NCBI GenBank assembly: GCA_963210315.1
Contig: OY723243.1
Span: forward strand, 1,488,001 to 1,552,000
Source of the DNA: Rhynchopus euleeides
Lineage: Eukaryota; Euglenozoa; Diplonemea; Diplonemida; Diplonemidae
Direction: 5' to 3'
DNA length: 64,000 nucleotides
Shown: positions 35,441 through 46,728 of the stretch, one piece after another
Layout: every line of letters begins with the position of its first letter
How positions within the stretch are numbered: the stretch's first letter is position 1
Program-made: the position numbers and the translations under genes
The notes under the pieces: generated by a model
Database searches by the model: none
Told to the model about the DNA's origin: nothing
What the model saw: the letters and a program-made list of their open reading frames with translations, nothing else

Positions 35441-35755
35441 TTTATCTTTAATGTTTTTACTGTACCCCCGCTCCCGGCCACCCCCCCTCCCCCCGATTGG
35501 AATTGTTCCCTGCTTGCCTACGTTACATAGGGGGTCTCCATTGGTACTCTGCTGGGGTAGTATGAAAAAAGTGATTTGCTATTTTGGCAAAGGTCAATAA
35601 TCCATGTGGAGTGGGCAGGGTGGCATGTTTCGTGACATCTGAGTTCACGGTGACCATTCTCCATCCAACTAAAAGTTCTAGGAATTGTTAAAATGGCAAA
35701 CAGAAAAACCGGTTTTTTGGTCATTTTTGGCCGTTTGGGTGGTTGGGGGGTCAAA
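35441..35755. repeat. ~315-bp direct repeat, copy 2
   Basis: Second copy of 33895-34205, from ATCTTTAATGTTTTTACTG to GTCATTTTTGGCCGTTT. The central part differs most. Confidence 0.7.
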
Positions 35756-35947
35756 ACCGCCCGGCCCCGGGAGGTCCCTGGAGGTCGGGTCTGGCCCCAG
35801 ATTCTCGGTTTTTGGGTCCAATAATCCGACTTCTGCTAAGGGGACCTTTTCGATTTTTTTTTCGGAAAGTCCTATTTTTCACTTTTGAGCCCGTTTTCGA
35901 AGGAATTCTTGGGTTTTGAGCTTGTTTTGGGCAATTAAACGCGTCAC

Positions 35948-37296
35948 TGGGGTAATCAGGCTGGGGAAAAAAACAACAAATCACAACAAATCACACCCGA
36001 TCGTCAGCTGATTGAGGGTGTGATATGAGGGTTCTATCCAACAAGGATATCAAGGCGGCACTTTCAAAGTCCTGCCAAGGACAGCGCCACGTGGGTGTGT
36101 GCTTCTGATATATGTTATGTCATCATGTGAACCCTCCCCAGCGTGTGCCAACATCCCTGACACGCTCACGAAAAGCATGACACGGAGAAAACAGGTGCCG
36201 AAACAACCTGCCGAGCACACGGGTGGTGCCACGTTGATCCACGCAGCGATCTCCCATGACAGGAAGCCTTGTCGCCACGGCAGAGTCGCCGCAGACTGTG
36301 GGAGAGGTGTCGCCAGTCACCTTGAGGTTGCAGTGTGTCATCAGGCTAAGACCCGTGCCCTCTTCACCTCCCCTGTTAGGTTGCTCCCATATCGTTGCCT
36401 GCTTTGGGGCCTGAAGGACATAGGGGTCCAGCAGGCACTTGAGCATCGCAAGGCATGAGTGGCTGTTTCAAACTCCTGGTGCAAGCACCCGTCATGGTCT
36501 GGGGAAGCCCTCCCAGGTAGTTTAACGTCTTGCCCAGGACAACAAACACCCGATCACAACAGATCACAACAAATCGTCAGCTGATTGAGGGTGTGATATG
36601 AGGGTTCTATCCAACAAGGATATCAAGGCGGCACTTTCAAAGTCCTGCCAAGGACAGCGCCACGTGGGTGTGTGCTTCTGATATATGTTATGTCATCATG
36701 TGAACCCTCCCCAGCGTGTGCCAACATCCCTGACACGCTCACGAAAAGCATGACACGGAGAAAACAGGTGCCGAAACAACCTGCCGAGCACGTCTTGCCC
36801 AGGACAACAAACACCCGATCACAACAGATCACAACAAATCACAAGGCAAATGTTGTGATTTGTTGTGATTTTTTGCGATTTGTTGCGGCCAGTTGTGATT
36901 TGTTGTGACTAGGTGTGATTTGTTGTGACCAGTTGTGACGACTTGTGACCCTTTTGTGATGAGGTGTGATCTGTTGTGATCTGTTGTGATCGCGATCCAA
37001 AATTTTAAATTTTTGAAATTTTGGATCGCGATCACAACAGATCACAACAGATCACAACAGATCACAACAGATCACAACAGATCACACCTCATCACAACTC
37101 ATCACAACTCATCACAAAAGGGTCACAAGTCGTCACAACTGGTCGCAACAAATCACAACTGGCCACAACAAATCGCAACAAATCGCAACAAATCACAACA
37201 AATCACAACAAATCACAACATTTGGCGTTGTGATTTGTTGTGATCGGGTGTGATTCGTTGTGATTTGTTGTTTTTTCCCCCAGCCTGATTACCCCA
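35948..37296. mobile_element. Foldback element, TGGGGTAATC family, copy B
   Basis: TIRs as in copy A. GTCAC is duplicated outside (35943-35947 and 37297-37301). The left side carries one full inner module (36002-36541) and a second, internally deleted one (36574-36808). The right side is an uninterrupted long palindrome of CACAACAAAT-type words centred on the hairpin at 36988-37033. The inner module has open frames on both strands (119 and 107 codons) with no recognisable domain. Confidence 0.85.
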
Positions 37297-37363
37297 GTCA
37301 CTCAGTTTTCTGCCTGGGCAACCTGGTCAGATCTTTAATGGGCGGAGATCCAGCTGCACTCAG

Positions 37364-38483
37364 AGGCGTGCTGCACCGATAGGCGTGCTGTACTGATAGG
37401 CGTGCTGCACCGACAGGTGTCCTGCACCGATAGGTGTCCTGTACTGACAGGCGTGCTGCACCGACAGGTGTGATGTACTGATAGGCGTGCTGCACTGATA
37501 GGTGTGCTGCACCGATAGGTGTGCTGTACTGACAGGCGTGCTGCACCGGTAGGTGTGCTATACTGATAGGCGTGCTGCTCCGACAGGTGTCCTGCACCGA
37601 TAGGTGTCCTGTACTGATAGGCGTGTTGCACCGATAGGCGTGCTGCACCGACAGGTGTCCTGCACCGATAGGTGTCCTGTACTGACAGGCGTGCTGCACC
37701 GACAGGTGTGATGTACTGATAGGCGTGCTGCACTGATAGGTGTGCTGCACCGATAGGTGTGCTGTACTGACAGGCGTGCTGCACCGGTAGGTGTGCTATA
37801 CTGATAGGCGTGCTGCTCCGACAGGTGTCCTGCACCGATAGGTGTCCTGTACTGATAGGCGTGTTGCACCGATAGGCGTGCTGCACCGACAGGTGTCCTG
37901 CACCGATAGGTGTCCTGTACTGACAGGCGTGCTGCACCGACAGGTGTGCTGCACCGATAGGTGTGCTGTACTGACAGGCGTGCTGCACCGGTAGGTGTGC
38001 TATACTGATAGGCGTGCTGCACCGACAGGTGTCCTGCACCGATAGGTGTCCTGTACTGACAGGCGTGCCGCACCGACAGGTGTGCTGCACCGATAGGTGT
38101 GCTGTACTGACAGGCGTGCTGCACCGGTAGGTGTGCTATACTGATAGGCGTGCCGCACCGACAGGCGTGCTGCACCGATAGGTGTGCTGTACTGATAGGC
38201 GTGCTGCACCGACAGGTGTCCTGCACCGATAGGTGTGCTGTACTGACAGGCGTGCTGCACCGATAGGTGTGCTGTACTGATAGGCGTGTTGCACCGATAG
38301 GCGTGCTGCACCGACAGGTGTCCTGCACCGATAGGTGTGCTGTACTGACAGGCGTGCTGCACCGATAGGTGTGCTGTACTGCTAGGCGTGCTGCACCGAC
38401 AGGTGTCCTGCACCGATAGGTGTCCTGTACTGACAGGCGTGCTGCACCGACAGGTGTGCTGTACTGATAGGCGTGTTGCACCG
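37364..38483. repeat. 17-bp minisatellite, array 1 (~66 units)
   Basis: Units of AGGCGTGCTGCACCGAT type, alternating with TGCTGTACTGA variants, run without a break for about 1.12 kb. A higher-order period of 238 bp (14 units) is visible, for example between 37441 and 37679. Because 17 is not a multiple of 3 and the unit has no antisense stop, all three minus-strand frames stay open with the same 17-residue repeat. The long minus-strand ORFs here are therefore not genes. Confidence 0.95.
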
Positions 38484-38687
38484 AGCGGGGCCGCGCGAAG
38501 CGCGGGGTGGGGGTGGCGGGGGGGGGGGGAAATCTTTAATGACCTTCACAAAAAAATTCATTAAAAATTTATCTTTAATGTTTTTACTGTCACCCCGCTT
38601 CCGAAGCCACCCCCCCCCCCCGCACCCCGCACTCCGTCCCCTGCTGCTTCCACCGTTACCTGCTGCTTAGGGGGGGGTCCACTGGGT
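38484..38687. repeat. Spacer between arrays with GAA-loop hairpin and CTTTAATG boxes
   Basis: Contains the hairpin at 38491-38505, then AATCTTTAATGACCTTCAC (38529 on) and a degenerate CATTAAAAATTTATCTTTAATG, the same order as at 34330-34440 joined to 33895 on. Confidence 0.6.
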
Positions 38688-39597
38688 ACTGTACTGACAG
38701 GAGTCCTGTACTGATAGGAGTGCTGCACTGATAGGAGTGATGTACTGACAGGAGTGCTGTACTGATAGGAGTCCTGTACTGAGAGGAGTGCTGTACTGAT
38801 AGGACTCCTGTACTGTTAGGAGTGCTGCACTGATAGGAGTGATGTACTGACAGGAGTGCTGTACTGATAGGAGTCCTGTACTGAGAGGAGTGCTGTACTG
38901 ATAGGACTCCTGTACTGATAGGAGTGCTGCACTGATAGGAGTGATGTACTGACAGGAGTGCTGTACTGATAGGACTCCTGTACTGATAGGAGTGCTGCAC
39001 TGATAGGAGTGATGTACTGACAGGAGTGCTGTACTGATAGGAATCCTGTACTGAGAGGAGTGCTGTACTGAGGCTCTTTAATGGCCGGGCTCCGGCTACT
39101 GTCCTGAGAGGAGTCCTGTACTGATAGGAGTCCTGTACTGATAGGAGTGCTGTACTGACAGGAGTCCTGTACTGAGAGGAGTGCTGTACTGAGGCTCTTT
39201 AATGGCCGGGCTCCGGCTACTGTCCTGAGAGGAGTCCTGTACTGATAGGAGTGCTGTACTGACAGGAGTCCTGTACTGATAGGAGTCCTGTACTGATAGG
39301 AGTGCTGCACTGACAGGAGTCCTGTACTGACAGGAGTCCTGTACTGACAGGAGTGCTGTACTGATAAGAGTGCTGTACTGACAGGAGTGCTGTACTGATA
39401 AGAGTGCTGTACTGACAGGAGTGCTGTACTGATCGGAGTCCTGTCCTGACACTGTACTCCTGTACTGATAGGAGTGCTGTACTGAGGCTCTTTAATGGCC
39501 GGGCTCCGGCTACTGTCCTGAGAGGAGTCCTGTACTGAGAAGGTCCTCCTGGACTGAGAGGAGTCCTGTACTGAGAAAGTCCTCCTGTACTGGTAGA
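38688..39597. repeat. 17-bp minisatellite, array 2, broken by CTTTAATG inserts
   Basis: Units of AGGAGTGCTGTACTGAT type, related to array 1. Three inserts reading GGCTCTTTAATGGCCGGGCTC divide the array (about 39070, 39190 and 39485). The minus strand is again open in all frames for trivial reasons. Confidence 0.9.
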
Positions 39598-42086
39598 AGA
39601 GTTAGCAACGTGGAGCGAGGGGGCGGGGAAATCTTTAATGACCGTTCCTAAAATCTCATCTCTCCTCCTCCTCCTCCGTATGTGAATAGGGCAGAGTGCC
39701 ACAGAGCGAAGTACTCTCGCGGCGTGTGTGATGTTTCCGGATTTTGTTTTGTCTGAGCGGGTCTCAAACGACAAGACCTGGTCTCGTTCATCACAATTAG
39801 GGTATGTGGGGCCGTCACAGCCACATGCAGGGTCAGTTCTGATTCAATTGTGCCACGTGATGCCAAGGATGCCACCTTGGTCACTGCACAATCGTCAGCG
39901 ACACTTTGTTCATCGTATCTACTTTACTGTTGTATCGAGCACATATTAACTTCAACTGATGTCCCTGCATGAAGTTGTTGAGTTCTCTCATGATATCCGT
40001 CGCTGCGCAAGACATGCCCCGACGTTAAATGTATGTACGTCTAAATGTATGTACGTACCCACTCTCAACATCCGTTCTACGATGTTGTGCGTCTTATATG
40101 TTATATATTGATGCAAGATTCTGTTCTCTGAGGTGTGAAAAATGTCAGATTTGGCACATCGCTGTGTTGCGAATGTGCCTACCCCGACGTGTCCATAAGG
40201 TGCTGTTCAAAGGGACGCAGGAAGGGTCCTGTCTCTGCACGGCAGGTGCCCGTTTCTCTCCCGTACTTCTGGCGATGGTCTCTCTTCTTGTCAGTTGGAG
40301 GCATTGCACATGAGGAATCGCACATCTGGCCGTCCAAACCCCTGAGCCTCGCAGGTTTCAGGGGAATTATTTTTTTGCGTGAAGTCCGTCCGTATGCGCG
40401 GATGATGGAGGACTGTCCCCGAATGCCCTTCCAATACGCAGGTCTGGTAATGTGTTTCCCAGTACAACACCTGTCTGTGCGTGTGTTCGCAGCAAAGGAA
40501 CGGCGGTCACCCCTCACAAACATCAGTTTCACCCGTTCAGAACAATGCCCGTGGGCATTCCCACTACCCCCTGCTCCCCTCGAGATATGCGTGCTCTTAC
40601 GTGTGTTGAGCCTGTTTACATTCGCCAATGCTCCTTTGGCGGGCCTATTTTTTAGATTTTTGAACGGCTGTGGCCGTGCGCTTCGCAACCATCTTATCTA
40701 TACGGAAGCCAAGTTGAGTGTTATCACCCCTTCCTTCCCTGATCTAGCCTTCAGCGCACCCTTCTTCTGTATCGTGGGGTCTTCTTTATCGACAATGATT
40801 CAAGAACGTTGAACATGCATTGCTTCAAGAAGTCACACCGCATTCTTCATACACGCCAAGCTGTCGTCTTCTGTCATCTTCTGTCTCCTTCGTACATCTT
40901 GTAGCGCTGTAGCGCAGCAAGCCATCCCATGTCGCCTGAAAATGAGAAGATGCGTGAAGCGCTCCGCAGCCCCACGCATCATCCAACAGCGCGATGCCCC
41001 TCCCCTGCCTTTTGCCCCCTCTTTTGGAGCCCTCTACCCTCGTTGGCAGAGGTGATCAGGTCGTGTCCGAGTATTTCGCACTCACTTGCTGTGATCCCCT
41101 CTGCCGAACGAGCGAGAATCGCTGGTCTTAAACAATGCCAGTCAAGATTTGGTGCTGGGGTGTTTCTCTTCTGCGAAGAGCTCTGGTTTTTTGGGAAAAT
41201 GCTTCCCCCTTTCTGCCCCTCTCTGTTGCATCCACCTTTTCTATGCTGCAGACGGGAGGGGTTCTTGAGAGGAAACCGGGTTGGAATTGCAGTCTGCAAA
41301 TGCCACCAGCGCTTGGTCCTTGACGTGCCAGTTTTTCCACTTCACGCATGTTCAGGTTAGACCCTATACTCTTCTTTACACTTCTCGGCTTTTTGTTTGC
41401 GAGACGCCAAGCCAAAAAGGCGAAAACCAACGAAACCAGTCAATCTCTGACTTCTTGCGTACGCCAAGGCTCGTTGACCTAACAGTTGTTGGTCGTGAAG
41501 ACAATCAGCCGACAATCGAACCGAACCCCTGCACCTGCTACACTCCAGTCGGTGCGATGACAGTGATTCTATGCCATGGATCGTCGCCCGAGGAGAAGGC
41601 AGTAGCTATTACCTCCAGTTTCAGCAGCCGTTCAACGCCTGCTGTGACACAGTGCTAAACGAGAACGAAAATATTGCACGAATGAAGGGTGCGTGTCGAG
41701 ACCAATGGACATGTGACGCAGTGAAGTTTACGGCCCCGAGGGGACGTGCTGCAACACGAAGCCAAAAGACCAAACATAATGTTATGACAATGTGGTAAAT
41801 GCATCATAGCCACAGAATGAACAGCGCCGAATATTTCTTTATTTGCCATCTTCCCCCAAGAAGAACGGCCTCGTCTGGGGTTTCTTCACCAGACCCGCCC
41901 CTCCCAGCATGCAGAATAATGGAGAACAGATGCCATGCCCCTCTATACTTTTTGTTTAACCCACTGATCCCTCACCTTGCTGATCGCACCACCATCCACC
42001 TCGCGTGATGCACCACGCTGCCAGTTGACCCGGCATATGATGACACCTGCGTGCAAACCTGTACGCAAACAAATATGGTTGATTTT
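39598..42086. other. Intergenic, no supported gene
   Basis: Opens with a last AATCTTTAATGACC box (39631). The largest frames (40135-40812 + and 40179-40688 -) overlap antiparallel and show no domain. Confidence 0.4.
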
Positions 42087-42499
42087 TTATTGTCGCCAGC
42101 CTTTGAGTTGCCGAACCACCAACACCGTGCCTTTGGCAAACCGCCTTGCCGTGGCCTCCTTGATCTTCTTCACCGCCTCGGCACTCTGAAAACTGCTGAG
42201 GACAGCATCGTCCCCTTTGCTGTTCCAGGCGATATATTTGGAACCCTCCTTGGAACGCTCGCCCCCTCCCCTCTTCAAAACCCTGCCGCAATGAAGTGTT
42301 CTGGCATGAGATACCATGACTGATAGCTATCGCTGACAGTCGCTGCATTAATCATCAGTGCCGGTGGTTTTTTCGAGAACGTGATCCCCCATGTATTTTC
42401 CCTTTTTTTTGCGGGAAGAAAGATCTCGTCTGCGGCAGCTATCGCTTGATATACCCCACCCCCCTCAATGGGTGCAGGACCCATCACCCGTCCCCGCAC
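42087..42499 (-). pseudogene. Coding-like fragment, unknown family
   Basis: Two minus-strand frames have protein-like composition: 42499-42275 (GGGVYQAIAAADEIFLPAKK and onward) and 42317-42087 (AEAVKKIKEATARRFAKGT then VLVVRQLKGWRQ and a stop). They meet near 42290 in a G-rich stretch. It could be an exon-intron junction, a decayed gene or a repeat fragment; no family is recognised. Confidence 0.3.
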
Positions 42500-42649
42500 A
42501 CAGATCTCGACCCTTAAATAGGTGAGCCTGTTGTCCGCAAGGCAAGTCTGGTCCTAGACCTTACTTGAAACAAGGAATCCACTTCTTAAGGGGACTGCGT
42601 GCGTCTATAGCACGCGGAAGAGCGAGCCAATAGCAGGTCTGTGATGCTC

Positions 42650-43019
42650 GGCAGGGAGGTATATATACAAGCCAGAACACATCGAAGACCTGGCTAATGC
42701 CACCTACATAGCGCCTGACACCCACCGGATGACGTGGTTGGCAAGCAACATGCATTGCAACCCTCAGATGTGGTGTGTTGGGGCATTTTCTTTTCCAACC
42801 TCCCACACAGTGGCACTGTACGGTACCAAACGGTGGCACAAAATTTAGGTACCCCAATTCGGGCACCTGAGGTGCCCGGAATGGTGGAAAAGTGGGGTTC
42901 GATGGGTTTCCGGACCGATCTGGGGGGGTTTGGAGGGTTTACGGGGGCTTTGGGGCCTCTGCGCCGGTTTTTTGAAAAATCGTGTTTGTCCACGTAAAAG
43001 GGTGGCATTTGACCCCCCC
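42650..43019. mobile_element. Solo arm of the GGGGGGGTCAAATG foldback family
   Basis: 370 bp nearly identical to the right arm at 2074-2443, from GGCAGGGAGGTATATATAC to CATTTGACCCCCCC, followed by TA. The spacer and other arm are absent, as expected after recombination between arms or incomplete insertion. Confidence 0.8.
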
Positions 43020-43021
43020 TA

Positions 43022-45339
43022 ACCCCCCCCCCCCTACAGTGTTCTGGGACACTATTTGTGGAACACCGACATCCTTGACAGCTTCCTGTGTCTTGTCTGT
43101 CCCATCTCCCCCTCCCCTCCCCCCCCACACTCACACACACACACACACATTCATACTACCCGATCCGCCGATCTCAACCTCTCCCAACATGTGCGATGCC
43201 TCAGGAGGGTGTGAGGGGAGGGGGGGGAGGGGGGGGGGTGCGAGGGGTGATGTCGCGTGTTGCGGCGTGCCCCCCCCCCCTCCCCCCTCGTCACTCACAC
43301 CCCCGGCTTCCTCTTGCTTTTCCAACGTCGTGTCTTTCCCGTGTCGCAGTGAGTGTGTGGTTTACACGCCCTTCTGAGGTGTGTGGGTTGGAGGGGGGTG
43401 TCGAGTTTTTTTTGGAGAAGCAAGGCCTTTCAGGAATCCTATCCCCCCCCCCCTGCCAGCCCCCACCCCACCCCACTCCACCCACCTTTGCCCACCCCGA
43501 AAAGAAAATGGTAAAAAAAGATAATGGTTCAAATCGTTCAAGGTGCCCTCGTCACCATCAGGGATTTTTTTTGGGGCAGTTTCCACAAATTAAAGTTCGA
43601 CGCCCATTGCCTGCTGTACCACCATACCCATGACTTCATGACGCACATGGACCTCGTTAGGAGTGGGAATCAGAGATGAGATGTTCTGGGGGAGGGGGAT
43701 CCTGGATAGTACCCCACACTGTCCCTCGCCGTCAGGCGAGAGGGTGTTGAAGTGGGGGGTGCCCATCGCATCACATGGGGCGCAAGAGAGGGTGGAGCGA
43801 TGCTAGAACTGAAAAAATACAGCGAGGGTGGGAAGAGTTTTAAAAAATACGCCCCCCCGCCTTCCTGTCATAGAAGTGCATGCCCCCTCCTCCGCCACGC
43901 CCATCTCGTATGGATGTTTGCAAACCCCCTCACATACACACATATCTCGGATATTCTTGTTAGTTTCTCGGGACACGGTGTGCGCCACTCGAAAACCCCG
44001 TTGAAGGCTATGATTTCACAGAGTGTCGACCCACACACCACCCCTGGTCACCACACGTTACACCTTTCATCGCACATCTCCTGTTTCACGGCCCCTCTGT
44101 TTGTTTTGTATTGATGCGCGAAGGTGTGAGAAAAAAAATAGTCCTTCTCTCGGGAAATCATCTTATGAATCGTTTGCGCTGCATTTCCACCCTCCGATGT
44201 TTCGGCGCTGCCCGCGTGGCAGCGCCTGAGCTTCTGAACCCCCCAACCCACCCGCCACCCCGAGTGGTCTGACGACTGCGGAATTGCGAATTGCTTTGGG
44301 CAATGCGCCTTCTTCTTCTTCTTTTTCAACCCAAACCCATACATTTTCTGCCATCACACAGTTCCTGCTTCTCCTCATCTCTGGGCTGCAACATCGCAGC
44401 GACGCCAAGAGAGGGGTTCGTTGTGCACCGCAACATACACCGCAGTTGTGCATGCAAGAGACCCGATCCTAAAACCAATCTCAGGGCTCCCTGCCCCTCC
44501 GAAGCTGAAGCCGAGGCTGCAGGTGGGCCAAAAAAACATCTAGCAGTTATTTCTTCTTTTCCTTTTGTTGTGATTGTTTGCCGTTTCTTTTACACTTTCG
44601 TGTTCTGGTCTGCGTGCTTTCGTGTGCTTTCGCCATCAAATTTCAGGCAAGGGGTGGGAGTCTCCTTGGATCTGCCGACACTGCGTTATGGGGGGTGCTG
44701 CTGATGGCGTGAACCCGAGTTGCTGGTGTGACAACCGGCCCCCAGCGTGGAATAGTCGACGATCTCACCTTGCTTGCAGTGAGGTGGCGATTTTTCCTAA
44801 TGTGCACGTCGAAGTCATCACTGTCCTTCCAACCCTAACCAGAAGTATGCATGTCGTCTCTACACCGTTGTGAGCCACGGTCCCAGTATCCTTGATACAC
44901 GCCATAGAGTCATGTGGAAGTCCTTTTGCTTCCCGTGGTGATACTGAGAAAGTCAATCAGGATGTCAAGGAAAGTCGCAAAAAATGCAGCCGGTCCTTTG
45001 AAAAGTGTACCGACCATAAACTCAGCTGTTTTCTCCCAACGTTGGTGAGTATGTTTTTTTCAAGCTAGCAAATGATGAAATTTCATCGTAAAACCCACCT
45101 TGATGTGGTGGAAGGGTTGCTAATTCCTTACCTACAGGATGTACCCAGGTTTTGGACACAATGCGAGCAGTCACGCAAGGGCCGAAAATATCGCCCCTTC
45201 ACCGCACTCTCCACTGTAATGATTTATGGATTTCTTGATCTTCACATCCCATCAACATCCGACACACCTTTGTTTATTTGATATTTTTTTGCAACCCAAC
45301 TATTTTTTTCTGTGATTCGCACCCCCTACACTTTGAGAT
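43022..45339. other. Intergenic, C/G runs and CA repeat, no gene
   Basis: A (CA)n tract lies at about 43127-43149. G and C runs lie at 43217-43240 and 43270-43290. No supported gene. Confidence 0.45.
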
Positions 45340-45343
45340 TTAA

Positions 45344-46724
45344 CCCTTTAAACACCAGGGGGGGTCGACTTTATTTTCCGTTTTTGCGACCTTTTCTCAT
45401 TGAGCCCGAAGCCGCAACCCCGCATTTTTTCATCCGAAAAGTAGGTAATCGGGTGTATTTTGACTCGCGGAATCCACCATCGCAAGAAATTTTGAAAAAT
45501 AATGCGAAGAAAAACCCTGAAATGGGACTCCTTTACGCACCCCCAAAAAGGCCTATTTTCACCCCAAAATTGGGGGTTGATGAGTTTCTCCTGAAAAAAT
45601 CCGAGGCGGTGGCATGAAATGGCGGAACCAGGGGCAATCTGGGACAGAATCAGCCCAGCGGAATCCGAGATACAAAAAAAAACTCAATTTGATGGAGTAG
45701 AACACCCCTGGGTGCCAGCCCGCAATGGCAGGTCCCGTTGTGCCGACCTGCTCAACCACCCTCAGGGGGGTATCTGACGTGTGGAGCGGGTTGAGGACCG
45801 GTCATCCGTTTTTTCCAGATCAGCCTCAGTACCCTGGGGGAATTTTGAACAGCGGAATCCACGATCGCAAGAGATTCTGAAAAATATTGAACAGAAAATT
45901 CCTGAAATGGGGCTCCTTTGCGCGCGTCCTCAAAAATGCCCAAATCCCCCTGGAAATCGGGGAGCCGTCTGATATTCCCTGAAAAATGCTGGATGGTATC
46001 GAGCTTGGCGCAACCGCAGGCAATATGTGACAGAATCAGCACGGAAGATTCCGAGACAGCAAAAAAATCGATCAAAATGGTGAAGTGGAGCCCCGGGGTG
46101 CCCGTTCCCAATTGCAGGTCACATGAGCACCGACCTGCGGAAATGCAAGAAGGGCCGGGGTGTGAGGGGTGGACGGGAATTGAGCGGTCTTGTGTCCAGC
46201 CCTCGAATTCCTCCACATCAGTCTCAAGTACCCATAATTTGTGCAGGGCTCAGTTGCACACTACTGTTTCTGGGTGCTGGCTGGGCGCCGTCGACACTCT
46301 CCTGTGGAGGTGGTATTGCCTGTCTTGGAACGGTCCTTCTCAGGGTGCATCGTTCTTGGCAAGGCCGAGGGAGACACGCATTACAAACGGCAGTCGAACA
46401 CGTGCCACTGGCATTTGTATTCAAGCGAGGAAGCGGTCGAGGCCGGTTGTACCTCTGTTCGATGAATACTGGCGAACTGATGGTGGTGCCAAAAACAGGA
46501 AAATATAGTGGAAAAAGTGACCAAAAACCGATTTTTGACCAAATTCTCCTTCAAACCTAAAACTAGTTCTGCTCCATCTTTCTCGCCGAAACTGGTCGCA
46601 TTTGATTCCGCTGCTCTGAAAGATTTCACCATAAAAAAAATCGGTGAAAAATTCCACGATCCGACCCCATAGGTGCCCAAGGAATATTATCCCACCCCGT
46701 ACGGGGTGGTTGGTGCTTAAAGGG
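45344..46724. mobile_element. piggyBac-like non-autonomous element (TTAA target)
   Basis: TTAA stands on both sides (45340-45343 and 46725-46728). The ends are inverted: CCCTTTAAACACCAGG at the left, and GGTGCTTAAAGGG at the right. TTAA targets with CCCTTT-type ends are characteristic of piggyBac. Inside, a ~300-bp unit is repeated directly (about 45468-45770 and 45852-46140, with clear divergence). No transposase frame is recognisable. Confidence 0.65.
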
Positions 46725-46728
46725 TTAA

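Noticed and set aside
37335-38481. Minus-strand ORFs of 251 and 307 codons that look like a repeat protein
   Set aside because: They are read from the 17-bp satellite; every antisense frame is open because the unit has no stop and 17 is not a multiple of 3.
37364-39597. CRISPR array or telomere
   Set aside because: Units are contiguous 17-mers without unique spacers, and the unit is not a telomeric G-rich hexamer or heptamer type.
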